From positions 1 to 37,399 of the forward strand of contig NZ_FNRE01000022.1 in assembly GCF_900107705.1 (NCBI RefSeq): a stretch of 37,399 nucleotides of DNA, given 5' to 3'. A program made the position numbers and the translations under genes. How positions within the stretch are numbered: the first letter of the stretch is position 1; every line of letters starts with the position of its first letter. The notes under the pieces were generated by a model. The model did not search any database. It was not told the DNA's origin and was given only the letters and a program-made list of their open reading frames with translations. This document shows, one piece after another, positions 6,558 through 15,178 of the stretch. The stretch is from Prevotella sp. tc2-28. Lineage in GTDB: Bacteria > Bacteroidota > Bacteroidia > Bacteroidales > Bacteroidaceae.

Positions 6558-7625
6558 ATGAAGAAGTACAACTTTAACGCAGGTCCTTCAATGCTTCCCC
6601 GCGAAGTCATCGAGAAGACCGCTCAACAGTGTTTAGACTTCAACGGCTCTGGTCTCTCTCTGATGGAGATCAGCCATCGTGCCAAGGACTTCCAGCCCGT
6701 CGTTGACGAGGCCGTAGCACTCGTCAAGGAGCTGCTTTCCGTTCCCGAGGGTTATTCCGTTATCTTCCTCGGTGGTGGTGCCTCACTGGAGTTCTGCATG
6801 ATTCCCTACAACTTCCTGATTAAGAAGGCTGCCTACCTCAACACGGGTGTATGGGCCAAGAAAGCTATGAAGGAAGCCAAGTTGTTTGGTGAGGTAGTAG
6901 AGGTGGCTTCTTCTGCCGATGCTAACTATACCTTCATTCCGAAGGACTGGACAGTGCCTGCTGATGCCGACTATCTGCACATCACCACCAACAACACCAT
7001 CTACGGTACTGAGATTCGCAAGGACCTCGACGTTCCCGTACGTCTGATTGCCGATATGTCATCTGATATCTTCAGCCGTCCTATCGACGTTGCTAAGTAC
7101 GACGCCATCTATGCCGGTGCTCAGAAGAACCTGGCTATGGCTGGTGTTACCATCGTCATTGTCAAGGACGACGCACTGGGCAAAGCTCCCCGTGAGATTC
7201 CTACCATGCTCGACTACCGCACACACGTCGACAAGGGTTCTATGTTCAATACTCCTCCTGTTGTACCCATTTACTCAGCTCTCGAGACCCTCCGCTGGAT
7301 CAAGAAGAGCGGTGGCGTAGAGGCTATGGACAAGCTGGCTCAGCAGCGTGCAGAGATTGTCTATGGCGAAATTGACCGCAACAAGATGTTCCGCGGTACC
7401 GCTGAGGTTGCCGACCGTTCACTGATGAACATCTGCTTCGTGATGGCCGACGAGTACAAGGAGCTGGAGAAGGACTTCCTCGACTTCGCTGTCAGCAAGG
7501 GTATGGTTGGTGTGAAGGGCCACCGCTCAGTAGGTGGTTTCCGCGCCAGCTGCTACAACGCCCAGACCATCGAAGGTGTCAACGCTCTCGTAGCTTGCAT
7601 GAAGGAATTCGAAGCTCAGCACTAA
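6558..7625 (+). CDS. serC: Phosphoserine aminotransferase
   Basis: SerC converts 3-phosphohydroxypyruvate and glutamate to phosphoserine in the second step of serine synthesis, and also serves pyridoxal phosphate synthesis. Its 355 residues are within the normal range. The N-terminus [15 protein letters not shown] is diagnostic, [16 protein letters not shown] binds the PLP phosphate, and the PLP Schiff-base lysine is Lys190 in [12 protein letters not shown]. The C-terminal substrate-binding block [19 protein letters not shown] is complete. It is followed 60 bases later by serA on the same strand, giving the first two enzymes of the pathway in reverse order of use; serB is not in the window. 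Codon use is strongly housekeeping-like. Confidence 0.96.
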   Translation: MKKYNFNAGPSMLPREVIEKTAQQCLDFNGSGLSLMEISHRAKDFQPVVDEAVALVKELLSVPEGYSVIFLGGGASLEFCMIPYNFLIKKAAYLNTGVWAKKAMKEAKLFGEVVEVASSADANYTFIPKDWTVPADADYLHITTNNTIYGTEIRKDLDVPVRLIADMSSDIFSRPIDVAKYDAIYAGAQKNLAMAGVTIVIVKDDALGKAPREIPTMLDYRTHVDKGSMFNTPPVVPIYSALETLRWIKKSGGVEAMDKLAQQRAEIVYGEIDRNKMFRGTAEVADRSLMNICFVMADEYKELEKDFLDFAVSKGMVGVKGHRSVGGFRASCYNAQTIEGVNALVACMKEFEAQH

Positions 7626-7680
7626 TTAAGAGTTAAGAGTTAAGAATTAAGAGTTAAGAGGTAAGTGTATAAGAATTAAG
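7624..7680. repeat. 7-bp tandem repeats between serC and serA
   Basis: Heptamers of the form AGTTAAG / AATTAAG / AGGTAAG follow each other at 7624, 7631, 7638, 7645, 7652 and 7659, then after an 8-base interruption again at 7674-7680. The first unit overlaps the serC stop codon and the last ends 5 bases before the serA start at 7686. The array is related in sequence and unit length to that at 5025-5074. Confidence 0.9.
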
Positions 7681-7685
7681 AAGAT

Positions 7686-8603
7686 ATGAAGATTCTTGTA
7701 GCAACAGAGAAGCCTTTTGCAGCAGCCGCTGTGAATGGCATAAAAGCAGAGATTGAGGCAGCAGGCAATCAGGTTGTGCTGCTCGAGAAATACACAGAGA
7801 AAGCCCAGTTCCTGGACGCTGTAAAGGATGCCGACGCACTCATCATCCGTTCTGACAAGGTAGACGCTGAGGTGCTGGATGCTGCCAAGCAGTTGAAGAT
7901 TGTGGTTCGTGCCGGAGCCGGTTACGACAACATCGACCTCGCTGCTGCCACAGCTCACAACGTAGTCGCTGAGAACACCCCCGGACAGAACTCCAACGCT
8001 GTAGCCGAACTCGTATTCGGACTCCTCATAATGGCTGTTCGCGGATTCTACAACGGCAAGAGCGGTTCTGAACTGCTGGGCAAGAAGTTGGGCATCCTCG
8101 CCTTTGGTAACGTAGGCCGCAACGTGGCTCGCATTGCCAAGGGATTCGGTATGGATGTTTATGCTTACGATGCCTTCTGTCCCGCCAGCGTCATCGAGCA
8201 GGCCGGTGTTCACGCCGTAGCCAACCAGGATGCACTGTTCGAGACCTGCGACGTCGTGTCACTCCACATCCCCGCAACTCCTGAGACCAAGCAGAGCATC
8301 AACGCTGCGCTGGTAGGCAAGATGAAGAAGGGCGGCGTACTGGTCAACACAGCTCGCAAGGAAGTCATCAACGAGCCCGAGCTCATCAAGTTGATGCAGG
8401 AGCGTGAGGACTTGAAGTTCGTCACCGACATCATGCCTGATGCCAACGACGAGTTTCTGAAGTTCGAAGGACGCTACTTCTCGACTCCTAAGAAGATGGG
8501 TGCACAGACAGCAGAGGCTAACATCAATGCCGGTATCGCTGCTGCCAAGCAGATCAACGCATTTTTCAAGGATGGAGACACTAAGTTCCAGGTGAACAAA
8601 TAG
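7686..8603 (+). CDS. serA: D-3-phosphoglycerate dehydrogenase, short form
   Basis: SerA oxidises 3-phosphoglycerate to 3-phosphohydroxypyruvate with NAD, opening serine synthesis. The 305-residue protein is the short type without a C-terminal ACT or ASB regulatory domain. The NAD site is ILAFGNVGRNVARIAKGFG with Asp in VYAYD, and the catalytic Arg lies in NTARKEVINE. Where most family members have TPH (catalytic His paired with Glu), this one has TPKKMGAQ, with Lys269 in the His position. From memory a Lys here is also known in the Entamoeba enzyme and in Bacteroidetes relatives, so this is probably a functional subfamily, not damage. It follows serC and ends at a hairpin terminator. Confidence 0.93.
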   Translation: MKILVATEKPFAAAAVNGIKAEIEAAGNQVVLLEKYTEKAQFLDAVKDADALIIRSDKVDAEVLDAAKQLKIVVRAGAGYDNIDLAAATAHNVVAENTPGQNSNAVAELVFGLLIMAVRGFYNGKSGSELLGKKLGILAFGNVGRNVARIAKGFGMDVYAYDAFCPASVIEQAGVHAVANQDALFETCDVVSLHIPATPETKQSINAALVGKMKKGGVLVNTARKEVINEPELIKLMQEREDLKFVTDIMPDANDEFLKFEGRYFSTPKKMGAQTAEANINAGIAAAKQINAFFKDGDTKFQVNK

Positions 8604-8624
8604 TATCCCCTACTCCACGATTAT

Positions 8625-8661
8625 AAGAGAGAGTGACTTCTTCCCCGAAGCACTCTCTCTT
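8625..8661 (+). terminator. Hairpin terminator after serA
   Basis: An 11-bp perfect inverted repeat pairs 8625-8635 with 8651-8661; the 15-base loop contains a further CTTC/GAAG pair (8637-8640 with 8647-8650). It lies 22 bases after the serA stop and 36 bases before the next gene, so it should end the serC-serA transcript. There is no long U tract, only a short T/A-rich stretch after it. Confidence 0.8.
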
Positions 8662-8696
8662 CTTGCTAAAAAAACTAAGAATCTAAACACAGGAAA

Positions 8697-10493
8697 ATGG
8701 AAACTTTTGAACTATTAGGATTCAATTTTCACGCTTGGATAACCATCTTCACCGTATTCGGCATGTTTACGGTGATGCTATTCACCAAGCTACGTTCCGA
8801 CCTGGTATTCCTCTTTGCTGTCGCCATCCTGTTCGTCACTGGCGTGCTCGACACCAAGGAGGCTTTCTCGGGCATCAGCTCACCTGCCGTCATCACCATC
8901 GGCGTACTTTTCGTCGTCGTTGCAGGACTGACGCATACCGGTGTGCTGCAATATATCACAAAATACCTGCTCGGCCAGCCCAACAGCTATTCCAAGGCGG
9001 TCACCCGTCTGATGCTACCCGTGGCCCTGCTCAGCTCGTTCCTCAGCAACACCACCGTGGTATCCCTTTTCGTCAACATCGTCAAGATGTGGGCAAAGAA
9101 ACTCAACGTGTCACCATCAAAACTGCTCATTCCACTAAGCTACGCCTCTGGAATGGGTGGCGTGTGTACCCTCTTCGGTACCCCGCCAAACATGATTATC
9201 AGCGGACTCTATGCCGAAGAGACCGGCAACTCCATGAACGTGCTGGCAACGACCATCCCAGGTCTGTTCTGCCTCTTTGTCGGCATCCTGTCTGTCATCG
9301 CCATGCGGCGTCTGCTGCCCGACCGGAAAACTCCTGAGAGTGCTTTTGAATCAACTGGTGAATATACGGTAGAATTGCAAGTCCCCTCTGACAACCCTTA
9401 TATCGGCCAGACACTGGGCGAGGCTGGCATCTACAGCATCAAGAGCGGTAGTCTTATCAAGATGTACCACTTCGACGACATCCCCACCCCTATCACCGAG
9501 GACGAGCCTATCATGGGTGGCGACCACTTGATTTACGCCGGACAGATTGATGAGATTATCGAGATGGCCTATAACCACCAGTTGGTGAGTGCGGACCATC
9601 ACATCTTCTCCATGGATGAGCTGGACAAATACACCAAGTTACGCACGGCTTACGTTTCCTTCGGCAGCGACATGATTGGCGAGACCATCGGAGGCAGCTC
9701 GTTCGAGAAAGACTACGATGTGATGCTGGCCGCAGTGTCACGCTTCGGAGAGCGCATCAAGGAAGCGCCTCGCGAGGTCAAGCTGCAAGCCGGTGACACG
9801 CTGCTATTGATATGTCCCAAACATTTCAAGGCTGACTCCATCCCCTCGTCGCACAGACTGCACTTCTTCGACGCCGAGAACATTCCGAACATCGGCTACG
9901 GCACCATCATCTCCACAGTTATCATGATTGCTATGGTGGTGCTCTCAGCCCTCAACGTCATACCATTGCTGCAGTGCGCCTTCCTGGCCGCCATAGGTAT
10001 GCTCATCTTCCGCTGCTGCACACCCGACCAAGCGATGGGATCTATTAACTGGGACATCTTGATTGTTTTTGCTGCCAGCGTAGTTCTCGGTCTCTCCATT
10101 CAGAAGACAGGCATTGCTGAGCGACTGGCATTGGGCATCCTCGACGTCTGCGGCACCAATCCGATAGTAGTCATGACAGCAATCTGCCTCGTTGGAACCT
10201 TCGTCACCGAGTTTATCTCCAACACAGCCGCAGGTGCCATGTTCTTCCCCATCATGTATCAGGCTGCCGAGAAACTGGGTTACGAGCCCTTCCCCTTCCT
10301 TATCGCACTGATGATCAGCGTCAGCTGTAGTTTCGCTACACCGATTGGTTCACCTACTCACATGTTGGTTTACGGTCCTGGCGGTTATCGATTCAGTGAT
10401 TTCATGCGCATCGGATTGCTCATGAACATCATCATCCTAGCTGCCAACATCTTCATCGTCAACATCGTCTATCCACTGACTCCGCTTCCCTGA
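8697..10493 (+). CDS. SLC13/DASS-family anion symporter with two RCK_C domains
   Basis: Inner-membrane transporter of the DASS (divalent anion:sodium symporter) family, 598 residues. The two inverted transport repeats are visible: the first has SNTTVVSLFVNIV and GTPPNMIISG, the second SNTAAGAMFFPIMY and ATPIGSPTHMLVYGPGGY, both with the SNT-type motif of the family. Between them, roughly residues 220-390, are two soluble TrkA-C (RCK_C) domains (NPYIGQTLGEAGIYS ... and GETIGGSSFEKDYDVML ...), as in the SLC13-like subgroup that carries regulatory cytosolic domains. The substrate cannot be read from sequence; sulfate, dicarboxylates or other anions are possible. The gene has no operon partner and converges with gph with only two bases between stop codons. 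Confidence 0.88.
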   Translation: METFELLGFNFHAWITIFTVFGMFTVMLFTKLRSDLVFLFAVAILFVTGVLDTKEAFSGISSPAVITIGVLFVVVAGLTHTGVLQYITKYLLGQPNSYSKAVTRLMLPVALLSSFLSNTTVVSLFVNIVKMWAKKLNVSPSKLLIPLSYASGMGGVCTLFGTPPNMIISGLYAEETGNSMNVLATTIPGLFCLFVGILSVIAMRRLLPDRKTPESAFESTGEYTVELQVPSDNPYIGQTLGEAGIYSIKSGSLIKMYHFDDIPTPITEDEPIMGGDHLIYAGQIDEIIEMAYNHQLVSADHHIFSMDELDKYTKLRTAYVSFGSDMIGETIGGSSFEKDYDVMLAAVSRFGERIKEAPREVKLQAGDTLLLICPKHFKADSIPSSHRLHFFDAENIPNIGYGTIISTVIMIAMVVLSALNVIPLLQCAFLAAIGMLIFRCCTPDQAMGSINWDILIVFAASVVLGLSIQKTGIAERLALGILDVCGTNPIVVMTAICLVGTFVTEFISNTAAGAMFFPIMYQAAEKLGYEPFPFLIALMISVSCSFATPIGSPTHMLVYGPGGYRFSDFMRIGLLMNIIILAANIFIVNIVYPLTPLP

Positions 10494-10495
10494 CA

Positions 10496-11158
10496 TCATA
10501 ATAATTCGCTGGGATGACTGACGAAGGTGGTGGCGCCGTGGGCGGTGAGGAAGTCACGGTCGCGGAAGCCCCAAAGCACGCTGATACAAGGCAACCCACT
10601 ATTACGCGCCGTCATGATATCAACGTCGCTGTCACCTACATAAACAGCCTCTCCTAGGTTCTTCCCTCCTTGGGAGGAGTCGGGGGAGGTTTCTAGTTGA
10701 CGCAAGGCTTCACGGACGGTGTCGGGAGCTGGCTTCTTACGAATGCCCTCTGCTTCGTGTTCGCCAATAGCCACTTCTATCTCAGGAAAAAAATGGGCAC
10801 AGAGCTCCTGAGTAGCTTCCATCATCTTGTTGCTGACAACAGCGAGGCGACACCCCTTCTGCTTCAGAGCACGGAGAAGCTCGGGAATTCCGTCGTAAGG
10901 ACGCGTGGTGTCGAGCGAGTGCTCCATATAATGCTGGCGGAAGGTTGCAAAGGTGGCTTCAAACTGCGGATTCTGCTCACCCTCAGGAACAGCCCGTTCC
11001 ATGAGTTTACGCACACCGTTGCCCACAAAGCGACGGATGTCATCAATGGAGTGCTCGGGCATATCGTGTTTGCGGAGGGCATAGTTCACCGAATTGGCAA
11101 GATCCTGCAAGGTGTCAAGCAGTGTACCGTCAAGGTCGAAAATATATACGGAATACAT
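10496..11158 (-). CDS. gph: HAD-family phosphatase, phosphoglycolate phosphatase-like
   Basis: The protein has all HAD motifs: FDLDGTLLDT with nucleophile Asp8 and Asp10, a cap domain, LAVVSNK (motif II Ser), Lys in EGIRKKPAPD, and motif IV VYVGDSDVDIMTARN. This is the phosphoglycolate phosphatase/PGMB-type subclass, removing phosphate from 2-phosphoglycolate or a similar small phosphoester in the cytoplasm; the exact substrate is not certain. I chose ATG 11158 (MYSVYIFDLDG); a TTG at 11188 would add ten unconserved residues. Between RQLE and EAVYVGDS lies an extra Ser/Pro/Gly-rich segment of about ten residues encoded by a small palindromic repeat. It follows malQ by 26 bases and is probably co-transcribed with it. 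Confidence 0.85.
   Translation of the reverse strand: MYSVYIFDLDGTLLDTLQDLANSVNYALRKHDMPEHSIDDIRRFVGNGVRKLMERAVPEGEQNPQFEATFATFRQHYMEHSLDTTRPYDGIPELLRALKQKGCRLAVVSNKMMEATQELCAHFFPEIEVAIGEHEAEGIRKKPAPDTVREALRQLETSPDSSQGGKNLGEAVYVGDSDVDIMTARNSGLPCISVLWGFRDRDFLTAHGATTFVSHPSELL
10656..10693. repeat. Small palindromic (REP-like) insertion inside gph
   Basis: The stretch contains CCTCC (10665-10669) and GGAGG (10673-10677) around a 3-base loop, followed by a G-rich run GTCGGGGGAGG. I recall similar C-rich/G-rich dispersed palindromes in Bacteroidetes genomes. It is in frame and adds about ten residues (within TSPDSSQGGKNLG) just before HAD motif IV, so the gene stays open. Confidence 0.55.
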
Positions 11159-11184
11159 TAACAATATACAATTAACATGAACTA

Positions 11185-13800
11185 TCAACGTCGTGAGCGT
11201 TGAATCATTGTCTTCACCTTATTATTATATCTGTCAGCAGCGAGCAATTCTTCGATGGTGAGATGCATGCGATACTGCCAACGGTTATAGGGATCGCTGG
11301 GCGTGTTGATGCGCTCGGACTGCGGATGCTTGGAACGTAGTTCGCCATCCATAGCAAGCCAGTCTTGCAAAGAGAGCAGACAGACCATTGACGGACAATA
11401 GAGGTGGCGGGCAATGATTTCCTCGGCTAAATGGGCTGGTAACTGCTCGGGCGCCCTACCCTCTTTCTGGAGCATCGTGACGTAAAAACGCTGACGACGT
11501 TCGGGGTTCTCCTGCCACCACTGGCGCAACGAAGGCATGTCGTGCGTGGAGATGGTGCAGACGGAACGGATGGGGTTAGCCTCGAGGTGGGCATATTCGA
11601 AACCTTGCTGCTTGGGCAACTGTTGTATCTCGAGTGTGAGGATGCGCAATTCGTTGAGCACGGGTTCGACACAATCAGGCAGCATACCCAGGTCTTCTGC
11701 ACACAACAACATGTGGGAACCACGCATAATGGCCGACAGGCGCCGCATGGCATGCTGACCCCAGAAGAAGGAGTGGCGCTGGAAGTAATAATTGTTATAG
11801 AGGTGCATGAAGGCATCTTTCTCCTCGGTGCTGAGCACTTCGAAGACGGGTTCGTTGATGACGTCGATGCGCGGATGGTACATGTCGGGCTGGTGGGGGT
11901 CCTTGACGAAGAGCACGTTGCTGATGAGCCGCATCAGTCCGTCGCGAATCCAGAGACTGTTCTCATCACGATACTGGGAAAAGGCCTCAGCAACCTTGCG
12001 CTGGGTAGCAAACTCATCCTTGAGATCGTAGAGGTTATAGGCCTTGCGGACAAGGTAATGTTCGCGCACATAATCGGCATGTACACCGAAGAGGCGGTCG
12101 AGCAAACGGTCATTGATGAACGGACGGGTATAGAGCTCGTGACGGAAGGAAAGGCCGAAATACTCAATCTCACTGATCGTCATAGGCAAGGAGGGCGAGA
12201 AATGGCCCAGCAGACCAGAGACAGCATCTGCAGGAATCTCCCAGATGCGGAAGAATCCCAACACGTGATCAATGCGGACTGCATCGAAATACTGCTCCAA
12301 ATGACGCTTACGACGTTGGAACCACTCCACAAGGTCGGCAGACCAGTTATAAGTGGGGAATCCCCAATTCTGACCTTCACGCGACGTCATGCCCGGAGGA
12401 GCTCCTGCCGACGAATCGAGATGGAAGAGCTCTGGATGCTCATGAGTCTCCACACTGTTACGGTAAATACCGATAGGAAGGTCGCCTTTCAGCACCACTC
12501 CCTTAGAACGGGCATAGTCGGCAGCAGCCTTCAACTGGGTGTGTAGCAGGAATTGGACGTAATAGATATAGTCAGGAGTATCCAAAGGACTCGGGGTTGT
12601 CTGCACAACAAACTCAGCATAGGCTTTCAGCCAATGTTCATTGTTGGCAACGAAAGTCTTGAACTCCTTACATGAAAGCACCGACTTACCTTGTTCATCG
12701 AAGAGCTGATGCAGATATTCGGACTTCACACGGTCGACGGCCTCATAGTCGCTATATGACAGGGCATTAAGTTCCTGACGGCGACGCAGGAACTGGGTCA
12801 TAGCCGACTTTGCGTGCAAGGTTCCAGCAGCCTCCAAATCGACATAATGCGGATGGAGGGCAAAGGCACTGATGATGTTATATGGACAGGAGTCGGCCCA
12901 CTGACGAGAGACCGAGGTATCATTGACGGGAAGCAGCTGGATGCACTTCATACCTGTAGCTACTGCCCAGTCGACAAAACGGCGCAGGTCGCCGAAGTCT
13001 CCCACACCATAGCTATGCTCACTGCGCAATGAGAATACGGGAACGGAGACTCCGGCTATACGCCAGGGATCCTCGCAGAGTCGCAGAGGAGCTCCGTATA
13101 GTACCAACACCTGACCGTCGCCCACTTCGTCGGTAATGAGTCGGTTGTCGCCTTCCTCCCATCGTAACAGCTCATGGGTCTTTTCGTCAACCACCACATA
13201 CTTATACTCGACAGGCATCAACCAGCCCAAAGCATTGACAGAGAGTATCCACTCGTGTTGACCGGCATACTCCATCTTCAGATAGCGGCTGGCATTCCAC
13301 GAACCGATGGCGGGGTGAGAGCCACAGACAGCAACTGACTGACCGGCCTTCAACTGAGGGGCAGACACACGGAAGATGACGGTACGACGGAAGAGGGGAA
13401 CCTGGGGAAGAAACATGGAATCGACGGCAAACCGGTCCGCATGCTGTGTGGTGAGATAGGCATTGCTATAGAGATGATATGGCAAAGGACGGTCACGCCA
13501 CTGGTCAGGGAAGAAATAATCGTTGGAGGCATCAAAATGATAGATGCGGGGAACCAGGTCCCACTCGGTACGAATCACCTTGTCATCGGCATCCTCCACC
13601 TGATAGCGGTAGACTATGTGGGAAAGGGGATGATGACGACTCACAAGGGCCGACGTTTCGAGTGTCCACAACTCGCCATCCTCGGTCTGCATGAGTAAGT
13701 CCTGATGTCGTACATTGCCGTCCTTACTATGGAAATAAATGTCCACATGCAGGCTTTCGCCCCATGCGGTATGGTAGTGTATGGTGAATTTCAGTTTCAT
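11185..13800 (-). CDS. malQ: 4-alpha-glucanotransferase (amylomaltase) with two N-terminal CBM20 domains
   Basis: MalQ transfers maltosyl or longer alpha-1,4-glucan segments between maltodextrins in the cytoplasm. The 871-residue protein starts with two starch-binding CBM20-like modules: residues about 1-110 (MKLKFTIHYHTAWGESL) and about 120-235 (VIFRVSAPQLKAGQSVAVCG, GSWNASRYLKM). The GH77 barrel follows from about residue 265 (GVSVPVFSLRSEHSYGVGDFG). Catalytic motifs are present: nucleophile Asp in VRIDHVLGFFR, acid/base Glu in CAEDLGMLP, third Asp in STHDMPSLR. The start at 13800 (MKLKF) was preferred over 13830, which lies upstream of the -7 box. It is divergent from mltG and leads a probable two-gene operon with gph. 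Length and layout fit Bacteroidetes and plant DPE2-like enzymes. Confidence 0.92.
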   Translation of the reverse strand: MKLKFTIHYHTAWGESLHVDIYFHSKDGNVRHQDLLMQTEDGELWTLETSALVSRHHPLSHIVYRYQVEDADDKVIRTEWDLVPRIYHFDASNDYFFPDQWRDRPLPYHLYSNAYLTTQHADRFAVDSMFLPQVPLFRRTVIFRVSAPQLKAGQSVAVCGSHPAIGSWNASRYLKMEYAGQHEWILSVNALGWLMPVEYKYVVVDEKTHELLRWEEGDNRLITDEVGDGQVLVLYGAPLRLCEDPWRIAGVSVPVFSLRSEHSYGVGDFGDLRRFVDWAVATGMKCIQLLPVNDTSVSRQWADSCPYNIISAFALHPHYVDLEAAGTLHAKSAMTQFLRRRQELNALSYSDYEAVDRVKSEYLHQLFDEQGKSVLSCKEFKTFVANNEHWLKAYAEFVVQTTPSPLDTPDYIYYVQFLLHTQLKAAADYARSKGVVLKGDLPIGIYRNSVETHEHPELFHLDSSAGAPPGMTSREGQNWGFPTYNWSADLVEWFQRRKRHLEQYFDAVRIDHVLGFFRIWEIPADAVSGLLGHFSPSLPMTISEIEYFGLSFRHELYTRPFINDRLLDRLFGVHADYVREHYLVRKAYNLYDLKDEFATQRKVAEAFSQYRDENSLWIRDGLMRLISNVLFVKDPHQPDMYHPRIDVINEPVFEVLSTEEKDAFMHLYNNYYFQRHSFFWGQHAMRRLSAIMRGSHMLLCAEDLGMLPDCVEPVLNELRILTLEIQQLPKQQGFEYAHLEANPIRSVCTISTHDMPSLRQWWQENPERRQRFYVTMLQKEGRAPEQLPAHLAEEIIARHLYCPSMVCLLSLQDWLAMDGELRSKHPQSERINTPSDPYNRWQYRMHLTIEELLAADRYNNKVKTMIQRSRR

Positions 13801-13817
13801 TGGCAATAACTTTTCTG

Positions 13818-13825
13818 CAAAGATA
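13818..13825 (-). promoter_or_regulatory. -7 box of malQ (minus strand)
   Basis: On the minus strand TATCTTTG matches TAnnTTTG, 18 bases upstream of the chosen malQ start. No clear TTTG -33 element is seen at the normal distance. It sits back to back with the mltG -7 box only 22 bases away. Confidence 0.5.
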
Positions 13826-13847
13826 GTCATTTTTTGTAAAAAAGTAG

Positions 13848-13855
13848 TACCTTTG
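13848..13855 (+). promoter_or_regulatory. -7 box of mltG
   Basis: TACCTTTG is a perfect -7 element. Transcription would begin around 13862, very close to the first ATG at 13866, so the mRNA is nearly leaderless unless a later ATG (13875 or 13878) is used. A good -33 box is not evident. Confidence 0.6.
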
Positions 13856-13865
13856 CACCCAATAA

Positions 13866-14903
13866 ATGAATAGAATGATGAAAAAAATTGATTCTAGGAA
13901 AAATTTGTACGTTGCACTATGCGGATTGATGCTGATTTTCGGCATCTGCGGTTACTATCTCTTAGCCCCCGTATCGAAAGCGGACACCACGCAATACATC
14001 TATATTGATACGAACGACACGCCAGACTCGGTCATCGCCAAAATCCAACCATTCTCTAGTATGATTGGCAGGACGACGCTCAACATGATGATACGTCACA
14101 GTTCATACGATAAGGACGTGCGAACAGGCCGTTATGCTATTGAGCCGGGCGACGGTGCCATCAGCGTGTTCCGCAGACTGAAGAACGGCCACCAGACCAG
14201 CATGAACCTGGTTATTCCCGAGGTTCGTACAATGGACAGGCTGGCTTCCGTATTGTCTCACAAACTGATGCTCGACTCAGCCACCATCGCTGAGGCGTTG
14301 ACTAGTGAGGAGACCTGTCGGAAGATGGGCTACGACACATGTACCATCGCCGCAATGTTTGTGCCAAACACCTACGACGTCTATTGGAATATGAGCATTG
14401 ACGACTTGCTGGAACGCATGCAGAAAGAACACGACCGCTTCTGGCAGGGCGACCGCGAGGCGAAAGCTGCCCGAATACAGCTGACACCCAACGAGGTAGC
14501 CACGATAGCCAGCATCATTGACGAGGAAACCGCCAATAATGCAGAAAAGCCGATGATTGCGGGAATGTATCTGAACAGACTGAAGGCGGGAATGCCCCTG
14601 CAGGCCGACCCTACCATCAAGTTTGCGCTGAAGGATTTCGAACTGAAACGCATCTATCATAAACTGCTCGACATAGACAGTCCATACAACACCTATCGCT
14701 ATGAAGGACTGCCCCCTGGTCCCATCAAGATTGCCAGCATCAAAGGCATTGACGCCGTACTGAACCACGTCGAACACGAATACCTGTACATGTGCGCCAA
14801 AGAAGACTTCTCGGGTAGTCACAACTTTGCCCAAAACTACCAGGAACACCTAAAAAATGCCGCCAAATACGCCAAAGCACTGAACGAAAGAGGCATCAAA
14901 TAA
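13866..14903 (+). CDS. mltG: Endolytic murein transglycosylase MltG (YceG-like)
   Basis: MltG cleaves nascent peptidoglycan strands at the inner membrane and is thought to set glycan length. The 345-residue protein has one N-terminal membrane anchor (about residues 14-34, LYVALCGLMLIFGICGYYLL), a LysM-like segment (TGRYAIEPGDGAISVFRRLKNG) and the YceG catalytic region with ATIASIIDEETANNAEKP, where Glu221 corresponds to the E. coli catalytic Glu of the E-K-E-T motif. MYLNRLKAGMPLQADPTIKFAL and YNTYRYEGLPPGPIKIAS are diagnostic. The -7 box at 13848-13855 leaves little leader before ATG 13866, so 13875 or 13878 may be the real start. It is divergent from malQ and followed by a hairpin. Confidence 0.92.
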   Translation: MNRMMKKIDSRKNLYVALCGLMLIFGICGYYLLAPVSKADTTQYIYIDTNDTPDSVIAKIQPFSSMIGRTTLNMMIRHSSYDKDVRTGRYAIEPGDGAISVFRRLKNGHQTSMNLVIPEVRTMDRLASVLSHKLMLDSATIAEALTSEETCRKMGYDTCTIAAMFVPNTYDVYWNMSIDDLLERMQKEHDRFWQGDREAKAARIQLTPNEVATIASIIDEETANNAEKPMIAGMYLNRLKAGMPLQADPTIKFALKDFELKRIYHKLLDIDSPYNTYRYEGLPPGPIKIASIKGIDAVLNHVEHEYLYMCAKEDFSGSHNFAQNYQEHLKNAAKYAKALNERGIK

Positions 14904-14908
14904 AAAAA

Positions 14909-14960
14909 TGCCTCCCACTTCACAGCGGAGGGCACCTCACCTTATTAGGTATTAGTCTTT
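14909..14960 (+). terminator. Probable terminator after mltG
   Basis: GCCTCC (14910-14915) pairs with GGAGGGC (14927-14933) with one bulged base, and ACCT/AGGT (14939-14942 with 14947-14950) forms a second small hairpin followed by a T run starting at 14958. The remaining 215 bases before glnS are very AT-rich and hold only a small CGATT/AATCG hairpin and the glnS promoter. Confidence 0.5.
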
Positions 14961-15144
14961 TTTTAAGGTAAAAAGATTGTATTCAGGATAACGAGTGCAA
15001 AGGTAATTGATTTATGTCAACCGTGCAAATATTTTTGCATGTTTTTAAACATATTTTCCATATAAAGATGAAATAATTGTGAAATTAGAGCAGAATAATC
15101 GATTAAAAATCGCATAAAAAGCTAAGAATTATGAATTAATTTCG

Positions 15145-15152
15145 TACCTTTG
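15145..15152 (+). promoter_or_regulatory. -7 box of the glnS-TPR-dedA operon
   Basis: TACCTTTG lies 27 bases upstream of the glnS start codon and matches the Bacteroidetes -7 consensus. The -33 region is AT-rich without a clear TTTG. No other promoter is seen before the two downstream genes. Confidence 0.6.
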
Positions 15153-15178
15153 CAAACAAATACACATTATAATATAAT

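Noticed and set aside
8490..8495. SerA as a pseudogene because of the missing catalytic His
   Set aside because: The frame is complete, follows serC, and the Lys substitution with conserved surroundings fits a known-type subgroup better than decay.
11542..12546. 334-codon plus-strand open frame opposite malQ
   Set aside because: The GH77 catalytic motifs lie on the minus strand; the plus-strand frame is an antisense shadow.
14904..15144. Riboswitch or T-box-like leader upstream of glnS
   Set aside because: Only a small terminator-like hairpin near the mltG end and AT-rich sequence are seen; no specifier-loop or T-box motif, and the promoter lies only 27 bases from the start codon.
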